Origin: Dysgonamonadaceae bacterium
GTDB lineage: Bacteria > Bacteroidota > Bacteroidia > Bacteroidales > Azobacteroidaceae
DNA: 5,906 nucleotides
Direction: 5' to 3'
NCBI GenBank assembly: GCA_031261015.1
Contig: JAISKG010000189.1
Location: 1-5,906 of the forward strand
Numbering within the stretch: position 1 is the first letter of the stretch; every line of letters begins with the position of its first letter. Both the position numbers and the translations under genes were made by a program. The notes under the pieces were generated by a model that was not told the origin of the DNA, did no database searches, and worked only from the letters and a program-made list of their open reading frames with translations. This document shows positions 1 to 5,906 of the stretch, piece after piece.

Positions 1-12
1 TTATAATTAGCG

Positions 13-20
13 CAAAGTTA
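13..20 (-). promoter_or_regulatory. Promoter -7 element for a leftward gene beyond the window
   Basis: On the minus strand this reads TAACTTTG, an exact TAnnTTTG match, followed by GCGC and preceded by a T7 run. It would start transcription of the next co-directional gene to the left. It is placed directly downstream of the possible terminator of the polA-SNF2 operon. No convincing -33 element was found. Confidence 0.55.
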
Positions 21-21
21 C

Positions 22-69
22 AAAAAAATATTGATTCCGCTACTTTTTCAAAATTTTTATCAGCGGAAT
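22..69 (-). terminator. Possible intrinsic terminator of the polA-SNF2 operon
   Basis: In the minus-strand transcript, arm 62-69 (AUUCCGCU) can pair with arm 34-41 (AGCGGAAU), and five bases later a run of seven U follows (positions 28-22). The stem is only 8 bp and the loop is 20 nt, so this is a weak terminator by itself, although further hairpins of the same array lie upstream. The U run also belongs to the T-rich stretch before the leftward promoter. Confidence 0.4.
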
Positions 70-154
70 ATGGTATTTTTTTCGAGATTCCGCTGGTTAT
101 TAATTTCTATAATCAGCGGAATGTTCATTTTTTTATGAGATTCCGCTGGTTATT
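33..154. repeat. 53-bp-period tandem array (about 2.3 copies) with alternating inverted arms
   Basis: GATTCCGCT occurs at 33-41, 86-94 and 139-147, exactly 53 bp apart. ATCAGCGGAAT occurs at 59-69 and 112-122, also 53 bp apart. Copies two and three share the 18-mer GAGATTCCGCTGGTTATT (84-101 and 137-154). The ATTCCGCT/AGCGGAAT arms therefore alternate in orientation five times (34, 62, 87, 115, 140) at spacings of 28, 25, 28 and 25 bp, so each inner arm can pair with either neighbour. The best hairpin pairs 87-100 with 109-122: 14 pairs including one G-U as plus-strand RNA, or one C/A mismatch as minus-strand RNA, with an 8-nt loop. The array ends at the first base of the SNF2 gene's stop codon. 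Its function is unknown; it could stabilise or terminate the operon mRNA, or be a REP-like element. Confidence 0.85.
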
Positions 155-3066
155 CAATAAAACAATTCCTCTATTTCCTCCCGATTCAACTGCTCCAACG
201 GATTATTGGACTGCACAAACGTTTCCGACAATTCGGTTTTCACCATTTGCAGACGGATGATTTTTTCCTCGATGGAATCGTTGGAAATGAAGCGATACAC
301 CATCACGTTTTTGTCTTGACCGATACGGTGAGCGCGGCTCAAAGCCTGCATTTCGACAGCAGGATTCCACCACGGATCGAGAATAAACACGTAATCGGCT
401 TCGGTGAGGTTCAATCCGGTGCCGCCGGCTTTCAACGAGATGAAAAAGCAATTCACGTCGAGATCGTGCTTGAAACGGTCGATTTGTTCTTCGCGACGGA
501 CGGTCTGTCCGGTAAGCATGGCGTATTTCCACTCCTTTTCATCGAAAATTTTGGCCAATAACTTCAAATGTTTGACGAAAGAAGAAAAGATTAGTACTTT
601 ATGTCCATTCGCCCGGATCGTTTCAAAATAGAGCAAAATTTGGTCGAATTTTCCGGAATCGCCGGAATAATCGGGATAAACCAGCGAAGGGTGATTCGAT
701 AAAAGGCGCAAACGCATCAAACTTTGCAAGGCGACCAAGTTATTTTTCACGAACAAATCGCGGTTTTCGAGCAATTGATTGCGAATCCGGTTTTTCTCGG
801 CCAGATAAATTTTTTCCTGTTCCTCGGTCATGTCGCAATAAACGATTTCTTGCGATAAAAGCGGCAATTCCGGCGTAACTTCCTCTTTGGTTCGCCGTAG
901 GAGAAACGGCTTGATCAGTTTCAGCAACGAGGCTTCGGCCTGCAGATTTTTCTCCTTCGTAATCTTGACTACATACTGATTTTTGAAAAACGACTGCGTT
1001 CCCAGCAAACCGGGATTGATGAAATTGAATTGCGCCCAGAGATCAAACAAAGAATTTTCGATCGGCGTTCCGGTCAGCACTAAGCGATGCGCCGCCGAAA
1101 GTTGTTGTACCGACTTGTAAATAATCGAATCGGAATTTTTGATGTACTGGCTCTCGTCCAAAACCACATAATGAAATGGATATTCTTTCAAATATTCAAT
1201 GTCGCTCCTCACCATTCCATACGACGTGATCACGACGTGATAATGACGAAGAACGCGAATTATTTCTTTAGATTTCAATCGTTTAGCTCCTGCATAAATA
1301 TAAATTCTCAGATCGGGAGCAAATTTTTTCAACTCATTCTGCCAGTTATGCAACAGGGAAGTCGGCGCAACGACCAACGAAGCGGGCACGCGCGGGGTCG
1401 CCGCCGGTTTCGGCGAATCGAACAGTGAAAGTTGAGGCCCGGAAGAAAAGTTTTCCAACAACAACGACTGAGTGATTGTCGGCGCATAAATCGATTCAAA
1501 TAATGTAATCGTTTGAATAGTTTTTCCCAAACCCATATCGTCGGCCAAGCAACCACCGAAATCCATTTGCCGGAGATGTTCCAACCAATAAAAGCCTTCT
1601 TTTTGGTAAGGACGCAAAATTTGCTCTAAATATTCCGATGGAATGGGATATTTTTGCAATGTTTGCTGAAATTGTTCCAATTTATTCGTATAATCTTCTT
1701 CCGAAAAAAACTCGATAGATGATGGCAAAATGCTGAAGTGCACTTTTTTCAGACGCACGCCTTGCTCGGTATTTTCGGCATGAAGGAAAAGATCGTGATA
1801 TTGAACAAACCATTCTTCGGGCAAGATAAAAATGCTACCGTCGGGAAGTACAAATTCCGGATTTCCCGTCAAAATATGCTTGCGGAAACGGCTAAAAGGT
1901 AATTTGAAATCATCGAAGACAACTTCTACATTTAAATCGAACCAGTCGATTTTGACATCCAAATTCGATTGCAGGCGGACCGCTCCCTGATAAAACCGTT
2001 GCGCCGTTTTTTGTTCGATCACAAAATCCCGCAATTCACCGGCATTTAAGTTCATCCAATCAATCAAACCGTATTTCCGAATCATCTCCGGATCGTGTTG
2101 CAAATAAAAATGATTTTCGCCATTCTTGACCAATCCCAACTCCAATAATTTCTCGATGAGTAGGGCTTCAGCTTCCAAATCGCGGTTAAACCACGCAATC
2201 GTTTCGTTCGATTCGTCGAGAAGCACCACTTTCTTTTTACGCGGATTCATCGTAGGAATCAGAAGTTGATTGTCGTACTGAAAATACAAAGAAAATACCA
2301 GACGTGCGTACAAATCTTCTTCCAAAACCAAAATCGCTTGCCGGCGCGCCGGTTTTTCGTACATTTCAATTCCCTCGATGCGAACCTCAAATATAGGAAT
2401 CGTTTTGATAACAAATTGACGGATATAATATTTTTCGGAAGCGGCCGGAACATCAATATGAGTCTTTGTAAAAAAAGGAATTAACTTCTTTGCATCCATA
2501 TTTTCCACGCGATGAATCTGTTTGCCAAGCAACATTACGCAGGGTTCGGCCGACACAACAATCGCCGGTTTTTGCTGCAACGAAATCTCTTCTTCGCCGT
2601 TGGTCAGCGTAATAAAATAGCGCAAACCGTTTTTGTCTTTGATAAAATTGAACAAGCAGCGACTCCATTGAGGCAGCAATTCGAGCCAATTATGCGCATA
2701 AATCGTTTTATTGCCGGCAACTTCGCGGAAAAAGATCGGAAGATTGGCTTTTTCGGCCAAAGCCAGAATTTTGGCGCAATTTTTTTCGATTCGCGGACGA
2801 ATCAAATTGTCGATTGTACTTTGCGGGATTTTCGCCTTGTTTTTCTCTTTGGAATACGCTTTCAGCAAGGATTCATCGGAAATTTCGTTCACGGCGTTCA
2901 TCAAGGCGATGAGATCGTCGGATGTTCCTTTTTCGATTTCCTGCTTGATATTCGGAACTCCTAAAATGTACAAACTGCCGCCGGTGCGTACCTCGGCGAA
3001 ATGAAGGTTCAGTTTCCATCCGAACTGACGATGTTCGGAAACGGTCAAGATTAATTTTTCGTCCAT
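154..3066 (-). CDS. SNF2/RapA-family DEAD/DEAH-like ATPase (Swi2/Snf2 helicase-related protein)
   Basis: Predicted dsDNA-stimulated ATPase/translocase of superfamily 2, cytoplasmic, acting on DNA-protein complexes such as stalled RNA polymerase or repair intermediates; the substrate is not readable from sequence. The 970 aa hold a C-terminal Snf2 core: LRPYQKEG (484-491), motif I DDMGLGKT (509-516), Ia VVAPTSLLHNW (565-575), motif II DESQ (637-640, instead of the usual DEAQ/DEAH), motif III LTGTP (664-668), LLRRTKEEV (722-730), motif IV KVLIFSSF (823-830), motif V LKAGGTGLNL (878-887), DPWWNP (897-902) and motif VI QALSRAHRIGQ (907-917). Residues 1 to about 475 match no domain I can name; the few cysteines there (97, 137, 176) do not form a SWIM-type zinc site. 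A Ser/Pro-rich insertion at about 527-562 contains QLSLFD (545-550), a canonical beta-clamp-binding motif. The ATG lies 6 bp after the polA stop, implying co-transcription and possible translational coupling; no Shine-Dalgarno is evident. The TGA abuts a hairpin-forming repeat array. The family call is secure; the cellular role is inferred. Confidence 0.95.
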   Translation of the reverse strand: MDEKLILTVSEHRQFGWKLNLHFAEVRTGGSLYILGVPNIKQEIEKGTSDDLIALMNAVNEISDESLLKAYSKEKNKAKIPQSTIDNLIRPRIEKNCAKILALAEKANLPIFFREVAGNKTIYAHNWLELLPQWSRCLFNFIKDKNGLRYFITLTNGEEEISLQQKPAIVVSAEPCVMLLGKQIHRVENMDAKKLIPFFTKTHIDVPAASEKYYIRQFVIKTIPIFEVRIEGIEMYEKPARRQAILVLEEDLYARLVFSLYFQYDNQLLIPTMNPRKKKVVLLDESNETIAWFNRDLEAEALLIEKLLELGLVKNGENHFYLQHDPEMIRKYGLIDWMNLNAGELRDFVIEQKTAQRFYQGAVRLQSNLDVKIDWFDLNVEVVFDDFKLPFSRFRKHILTGNPEFVLPDGSIFILPEEWFVQYHDLFLHAENTEQGVRLKKVHFSILPSSIEFFSEEDYTNKLEQFQQTLQKYPIPSEYLEQILRPYQKEGFYWLEHLRQMDFGGCLADDMGLGKTIQTITLFESIYAPTITQSLLLENFSSGPQLSLFDSPKPAATPRVPASLVVAPTSLLHNWQNELKKFAPDLRIYIYAGAKRLKSKEIIRVLRHYHVVITSYGMVRSDIEYLKEYPFHYVVLDESQYIKNSDSIIYKSVQQLSAAHRLVLTGTPIENSLFDLWAQFNFINPGLLGTQSFFKNQYVVKITKEKNLQAEASLLKLIKPFLLRRTKEEVTPELPLLSQEIVYCDMTEEQEKIYLAEKNRIRNQLLENRDLFVKNNLVALQSLMRLRLLSNHPSLVYPDYSGDSGKFDQILLYFETIRANGHKVLIFSSFVKHLKLLAKIFDEKEWKYAMLTGQTVRREEQIDRFKHDLDVNCFFISLKAGGTGLNLTEADYVFILDPWWNPAVEMQALSRAHRIGQDKNVMVYRFISNDSIEEKIIRLQMVKTELSETFVQSNNPLEQLNREEIEELFY

Positions 3067-3072
3067 ATTCTG

Positions 3073-5832
3073 TTAATGCGCTTCAAGCCAGTTTTTTCCT
3101 ACGCCGCAATCGGCCACGAGCGGCACTTTCAGATCGGCCGCTTTTTCCATTTCTTCGACTACCGTTTGGCGCACTTTGTCTAATTCACCGGCAACAACAT
3201 TGAAATTCAATTCGTCGTGCACTTGCATAATCATTTGCGAACGCCAGCCGTTTTCTTTGAACCGGCGGTAAATATTATTCATCGCTACTTTGATAATATC
3301 TGCAGCCGAGCCTTGAATCGGCGCATTGATCGCGTTTCTTTCGGCATAACCGCGCACCACGGCATTGCGTGAAGTAATATCAGGCAAAAATCGTTTGCGG
3401 TGGAAAATCGTTTCGACATAACCGTTTTTTCGCGCATTTTCAATGCTGCGATCCATATATTCCTTTACATCGGGATAAGTAGCGAAGTAACCGTCGATCA
3501 ATTCTTTCGCTTCGATGCGAGAAATACGCAACTGCTCGCCCAAGCCGAACACGGAGATGCCATAAATAATGCCGAAGTTTGCCGTTTTGGCTTTACGGCG
3601 CATATCGCGGGTCACTTCCTCGATAGGAACGCCGAAAATTTTAGCCGCCGTCGCCGAGTGAATATCATGCCCGCTCCGAAAAGCCTCAATCATGTTGCGG
3701 TCGCCACTCAAGTGCGCCATAATGCGCAATTCAATCTGCGAATAGTCAGCCGAGAGAAAAAAGCAGTTTTCATCGGGAATAAATGCCCGCCGGATTTCTT
3801 TGCCTTCCTCATCTTTGATCGGAATATTTTGCAAATTCGGATTCGTGGAACTCAGGCGACCGGTTGAAGTCGTCGCCTGATTGTAAGTGGTATGAACTTT
3901 GCCGTCCACCGGACTGATCAATTCGGGAAGCGCGTCAATATAGGTACTCAACAATTTCTTGATTTTGCGGTATTCCAGAATTTTTTCAATAATCGGATGC
4001 TTGCTTTTCAAATTTTCCAGCACATCTTCATCGGTTTTGTATTGTCCGGATTTCGTTTTCTTGGAATTTTCGACAATTTTCAAGTGATCGAACAAGATTT
4101 CGCCGACCATTTTCGGAGAACTGATATTAAACGACTTCCCGGCCATCTCAAAAACGTCTTTTTCAATTTCCTGTAAAATTTTTGTCAATCCGAGCGACGA
4201 TTCTTTCAAGGCGGGAATATCCAGTCGAACACCGGCCGCTTCCATATCACCCAAAACCGGAACCAGCGGAATTTCAATCTGATACAGCAAATCGGAAAAA
4301 TTATTGGTTTCGATCAGTTTTTCAAAAATATTTTTCAGCTTCAATGTCACGTCGGCGTCTTCACAAGCATATTCTACCAATTGGCTCAAAGGAACTTGCC
4401 GCATAGTCAACTGATTTTTTCCTCTTGATCCGATCAATTCTTCAATGTGCACGGTTTGATAATTTAAATACGTTTCAGCCAAGTAATTCAAATTATGGCG
4501 ATATTCGGGATTAATCAAATAATGAGCAATCAACGTATCGAAAATCGGTCCTTCCATAAAAATACCGTATTTTTTCAGCACATTGCGATCGTATTTGATG
4601 TTTTGGCCGATTTTCAGAATCGCCGGATCTTCCAAAATACCTTTGAATTTTTCGATGAAAGGCCGGATTTCGTCACGTTTGTCGGGAACGCGAAGGAAGT
4701 AAGCCTCGCCTTCTTCGACGGCAAACGACATGCCGACCAATTCGGCCATCAACGGATCGGTGCCGGTCGTTTCGGTATCAAAAGAAACATAACCTTTGGC
4801 GCGTATTTTTTCGATTAAACCGGCAATTTTTTGGTCGTCATCCAATAAATAATAATGATGAGGAACGGTGTTGATATTTTCAAAATTGGAATAGGCCGGC
4901 GTGGCATTTCCCGCTTCCGGCTCGTCGAAAAGCGAAGGTTGCGCCAGCGGATTTTTCGGAATAATTTTTATTTCTTTGAAAACGCGAGCCGATAACTGCC
5001 TGAATTCCAATTCTTCAAAGATTTTACGAAGGGCAGGCTCATTGATTTTTTCGCGCACCAGTTCATCCGGATTGATATCGATCGGCACATCCGTTTTGAT
5101 CGTTGCCAAAAACTTGGAAAACGTGATTAATTCGCGGTTTTCTTCGATTTTGGTCTTCACGGAACCTTTCAACTGTTCGGTATTCTCCAGCAAATTTTCG
5201 ATCGTGCCGAACTCAGCAATCAATTTTTTGGCAGTCACCTCTCCCACTCCCGGACAACCGGGAATATTATCGGATTTATCGCCCATTAATCCCAATAAAT
5301 CGATCATTTGCAAGGGATCATTCAACTCATATTTCTTTTTTATTTCCTCAACACCCAATACTTCAAAACCCGAATCGCCGTATTTCGGTTTATACATAAA
5401 AATGTTTTCATCGACCAACTGTCCATAATCCTTGTCAGGCGTCATCATATAAACTTCGTAATTTTTGGAAGCTCTTTTGGCGATAGTTCCGATCACATCG
5501 TCGGCCTCGTAATACGGAACTTCCAGAACCGGAATGTTATACGCGCGGATAATCTCCTTGATCACAGGGACTGAAGTGCGGATCACTTCCGGCGTTTCCT
5601 CGCGCTGCGCCTTGTAAGCCTCATAAGCTTCGTGGCGAAACGTGGGACCGGCCGGGTCGAACGCGACACCAATGTGCGTCGGCTCTTCCTTGCGGAGCAC
5701 TTCCTCTAAAGTGTTGACAAATCCAAAAACCGCCGAAGTATTAAACCCTTTGGAATTAACCCTTGGTATTTTCATCATCGCATAATAAGAGCGATAAATC
5801 AATGCATAAGCATCTAAAAGAAATAGTTTCAT
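3073..5832 (-). CDS. polA: DNA polymerase I, three-domain form with intact proofreading
   Basis: Template-directed DNA synthesis with 5' nuclease and 3'-5' exonuclease activities, used to remove RNA primers and fill gaps in replication and excision repair. Its 919 aa are close to the 928 of E. coli PolA. The 5' nuclease domain (1 to about 290) has acidic residues D7, D111/D112, D133/D135 and D185/D188, followed by a helix-hairpin-helix around 190-206. The 3'-5' exonuclease (about 345-510) keeps Exo I D352/E354, Exo II D415 and Exo III Y488/D492, so proofreading should work. The polymerase domain (about 515-919) has motif A SADYSQIELR with D696, motif B with R745, K749, F753 and Y757, and motif C VHDE with D873/E874. 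Phenylalanine at 753 is the E. coli F762 type. The linker between the two nuclease domains contains QPSLFD (298-303), resembling a beta-clamp-binding peptide. The start is the first in-frame ATG and is preceded by AAGGA at a suitable distance. It heads a probable two-gene operon with the SNF2-family gene. Confidence 0.98.
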   Translation of the reverse strand: MKLFLLDAYALIYRSYYAMMKIPRVNSKGFNTSAVFGFVNTLEEVLRKEEPTHIGVAFDPAGPTFRHEAYEAYKAQREETPEVIRTSVPVIKEIIRAYNIPVLEVPYYEADDVIGTIAKRASKNYEVYMMTPDKDYGQLVDENIFMYKPKYGDSGFEVLGVEEIKKKYELNDPLQMIDLLGLMGDKSDNIPGCPGVGEVTAKKLIAEFGTIENLLENTEQLKGSVKTKIEENRELITFSKFLATIKTDVPIDINPDELVREKINEPALRKIFEELEFRQLSARVFKEIKIIPKNPLAQPSLFDEPEAGNATPAYSNFENINTVPHHYYLLDDDQKIAGLIEKIRAKGYVSFDTETTGTDPLMAELVGMSFAVEEGEAYFLRVPDKRDEIRPFIEKFKGILEDPAILKIGQNIKYDRNVLKKYGIFMEGPIFDTLIAHYLINPEYRHNLNYLAETYLNYQTVHIEELIGSRGKNQLTMRQVPLSQLVEYACEDADVTLKLKNIFEKLIETNNFSDLLYQIEIPLVPVLGDMEAAGVRLDIPALKESSLGLTKILQEIEKDVFEMAGKSFNISSPKMVGEILFDHLKIVENSKKTKSGQYKTDEDVLENLKSKHPIIEKILEYRKIKKLLSTYIDALPELISPVDGKVHTTYNQATTSTGRLSSTNPNLQNIPIKDEEGKEIRRAFIPDENCFFLSADYSQIELRIMAHLSGDRNMIEAFRSGHDIHSATAAKIFGVPIEEVTRDMRRKAKTANFGIIYGISVFGLGEQLRISRIEAKELIDGYFATYPDVKEYMDRSIENARKNGYVETIFHRKRFLPDITSRNAVVRGYAERNAINAPIQGSAADIIKVAMNNIYRRFKENGWRSQMIMQVHDELNFNVVAGELDKVRQTVVEEMEKAADLKVPLVADCGVGKNWLEAH

Positions 5833-5837
5833 TGCTT

Positions 5838-5842
5838 TCCTT
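5838..5842 (-). promoter_or_regulatory. Shine-Dalgarno-like AAGGA before polA
   Basis: On the minus strand AAGGA ends 5 nt before the polA ATG, a normal spacing for pairing with the 16S rRNA 3' end. It supports the chosen start. Bacteroidetes genes often lack such a site, so it may simply be part of a purine-rich leader. Confidence 0.4.
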
Positions 5843-5857
5843 CATTAATTGAAACGG

Positions 5858-5865
5858 TAAAGATA
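5858..5865 (-). promoter_or_regulatory. Probable polA promoter, -7 element
   Basis: Read on the minus strand this is TATCTTTA, seven of eight bases similar to the Bacteroidetes sigma-ABfr -7 consensus TAnnTTTG (the last G is A). It lies 25 bases before the polA ATG, giving a leader of roughly 20 nt, and is preceded by a T8 run. No good -33 TTTG/TTG is found at the expected 19-21 bp spacing, which lowers confidence. It would drive polA and, by read-through, the SNF2-family gene. Confidence 0.55.
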
Positions 5866-5887
5866 CAAAAAAAACGGATTTTATTTT

Positions 5888-5895
5888 TAACTTTG
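5888..5895 (+). promoter_or_regulatory. Promoter -7 element for a rightward gene beyond the window
   Basis: TAACTTTG is an exact match to the Bacteroidetes -7 consensus TAnnTTTG and is followed by GCGC, as is common near start sites in this phylum. It reads rightward, away from polA, so the gene it serves lies past the edge. It sits back-to-back with the probable polA promoter, 22 bp apart. No clear -33 element is visible upstream. Confidence 0.55.
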
Positions 5896-5906
5896 CGCTT
5901 TATCTG

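Noticed and set aside
33..154. The repeat array as a CRISPR array.
   Set aside because: Only about 2.3 copies exist, the repeat core is 9-18 bp with alternating inverted arms, the intervening DNA is AT-rich and partly conserved, and no cas gene is present.
1329..1556. Short minus-strand open frames overlapping the SNF2 gene (1329-1556, 2259-2456, 2453-2689, 203-532).
   Set aside because: They are alternative-frame readings of the same gene; the full-length frame carries all the motifs, and no frameshift is needed.
4901..5428. A 175-codon plus-strand open frame opposite polA, along with several other plus-strand frames such as 3400-3867 and 2512-2964.
   Set aside because: They lie antisense to well-conserved coding sequence, have no recognisable protein features or expression signals, and are explained as shadows of the minus-strand genes.
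5756..5845. A 29-codon upstream ORF on the minus strand, starting 13 nt before the polA ATG and overlapping polA out of frame.
   Set aside because: It has no ribosome binding site of its own, encodes an unrecognisable peptide, and would start only a few bases after the predicted transcription start; chance is more likely.
9..5899. The 12-mer AGCGCAAAGTTA at 9-20 and its reverse complement at 5888-5899 look like terminal inverted repeats of a 5.9-kb mobile element.
   Set aside because: Both copies contain the TAnnTTTG promoter consensus facing outward, the enclosed genes are housekeeping, and no transposase, integrase or target-site duplication is visible.

Overview
The window carries two complete, co-directional genes on the minus strand that fill almost all of it. 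Upstream is polA (DNA polymerase I, 919 aa). Six bases after its stop codon begins a 970-aa SNF2/RapA-type ATPase (bacterial Swi2/Snf2 family). A Bacteroidetes-type chromosome is suggested. The -7 promoter consensus TAnnTTTG of that phylum appears at both window edges (TAACTTTG on the minus strand at 13-20 and on the plus strand at 5888-5895), with a close variant (TATCTTTA) just before polA. The intergenic DNA is AT-rich, the coding DNA has moderate GC, and the helicase start has no clear Shine-Dalgarno sequence. I cannot assign a genus.

Layout in plus coordinates: 1-153 is intergenic. It holds an outward (leftward) promoter for a gene off the left edge and a 53-bp-period tandem array whose arms alternate in orientation and can fold into hairpins. 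154-3066 is the SNF2-family gene, 3067-3072 a 6-bp gap, and 3073-5832 polA. 5833-5906 is a short intergenic region with a probable polA promoter reading left and a second promoter reading right into a gene outside the window. No RNA gene, mobile element, CRISPR array or additional small gene could be supported.

The two genes look like one transcription unit: same strand, 6-bp spacing, and no terminator or promoter between them. PolA has all three catalytic modules with their expected catalytic residues (5' nuclease, 3'-5' proofreading exonuclease, polymerase), so it is predicted to be fully active in Okazaki-fragment processing and repair synthesis. The SNF2 protein has all the helicase-family motifs but an unassigned N-terminal half. 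The most interesting link is that both proteins carry a beta-sliding-clamp-binding type peptide in a poorly structured segment: QLSLFD in an insertion between motifs I and Ia of the ATPase, and QPSLFD in the linker between the two nuclease domains of PolA. This suggests, without proving, that the ATPase acts at the replication/repair clamp together with PolA. Otherwise this is an ordinary housekeeping region; I see no convincing novel multi-gene system.
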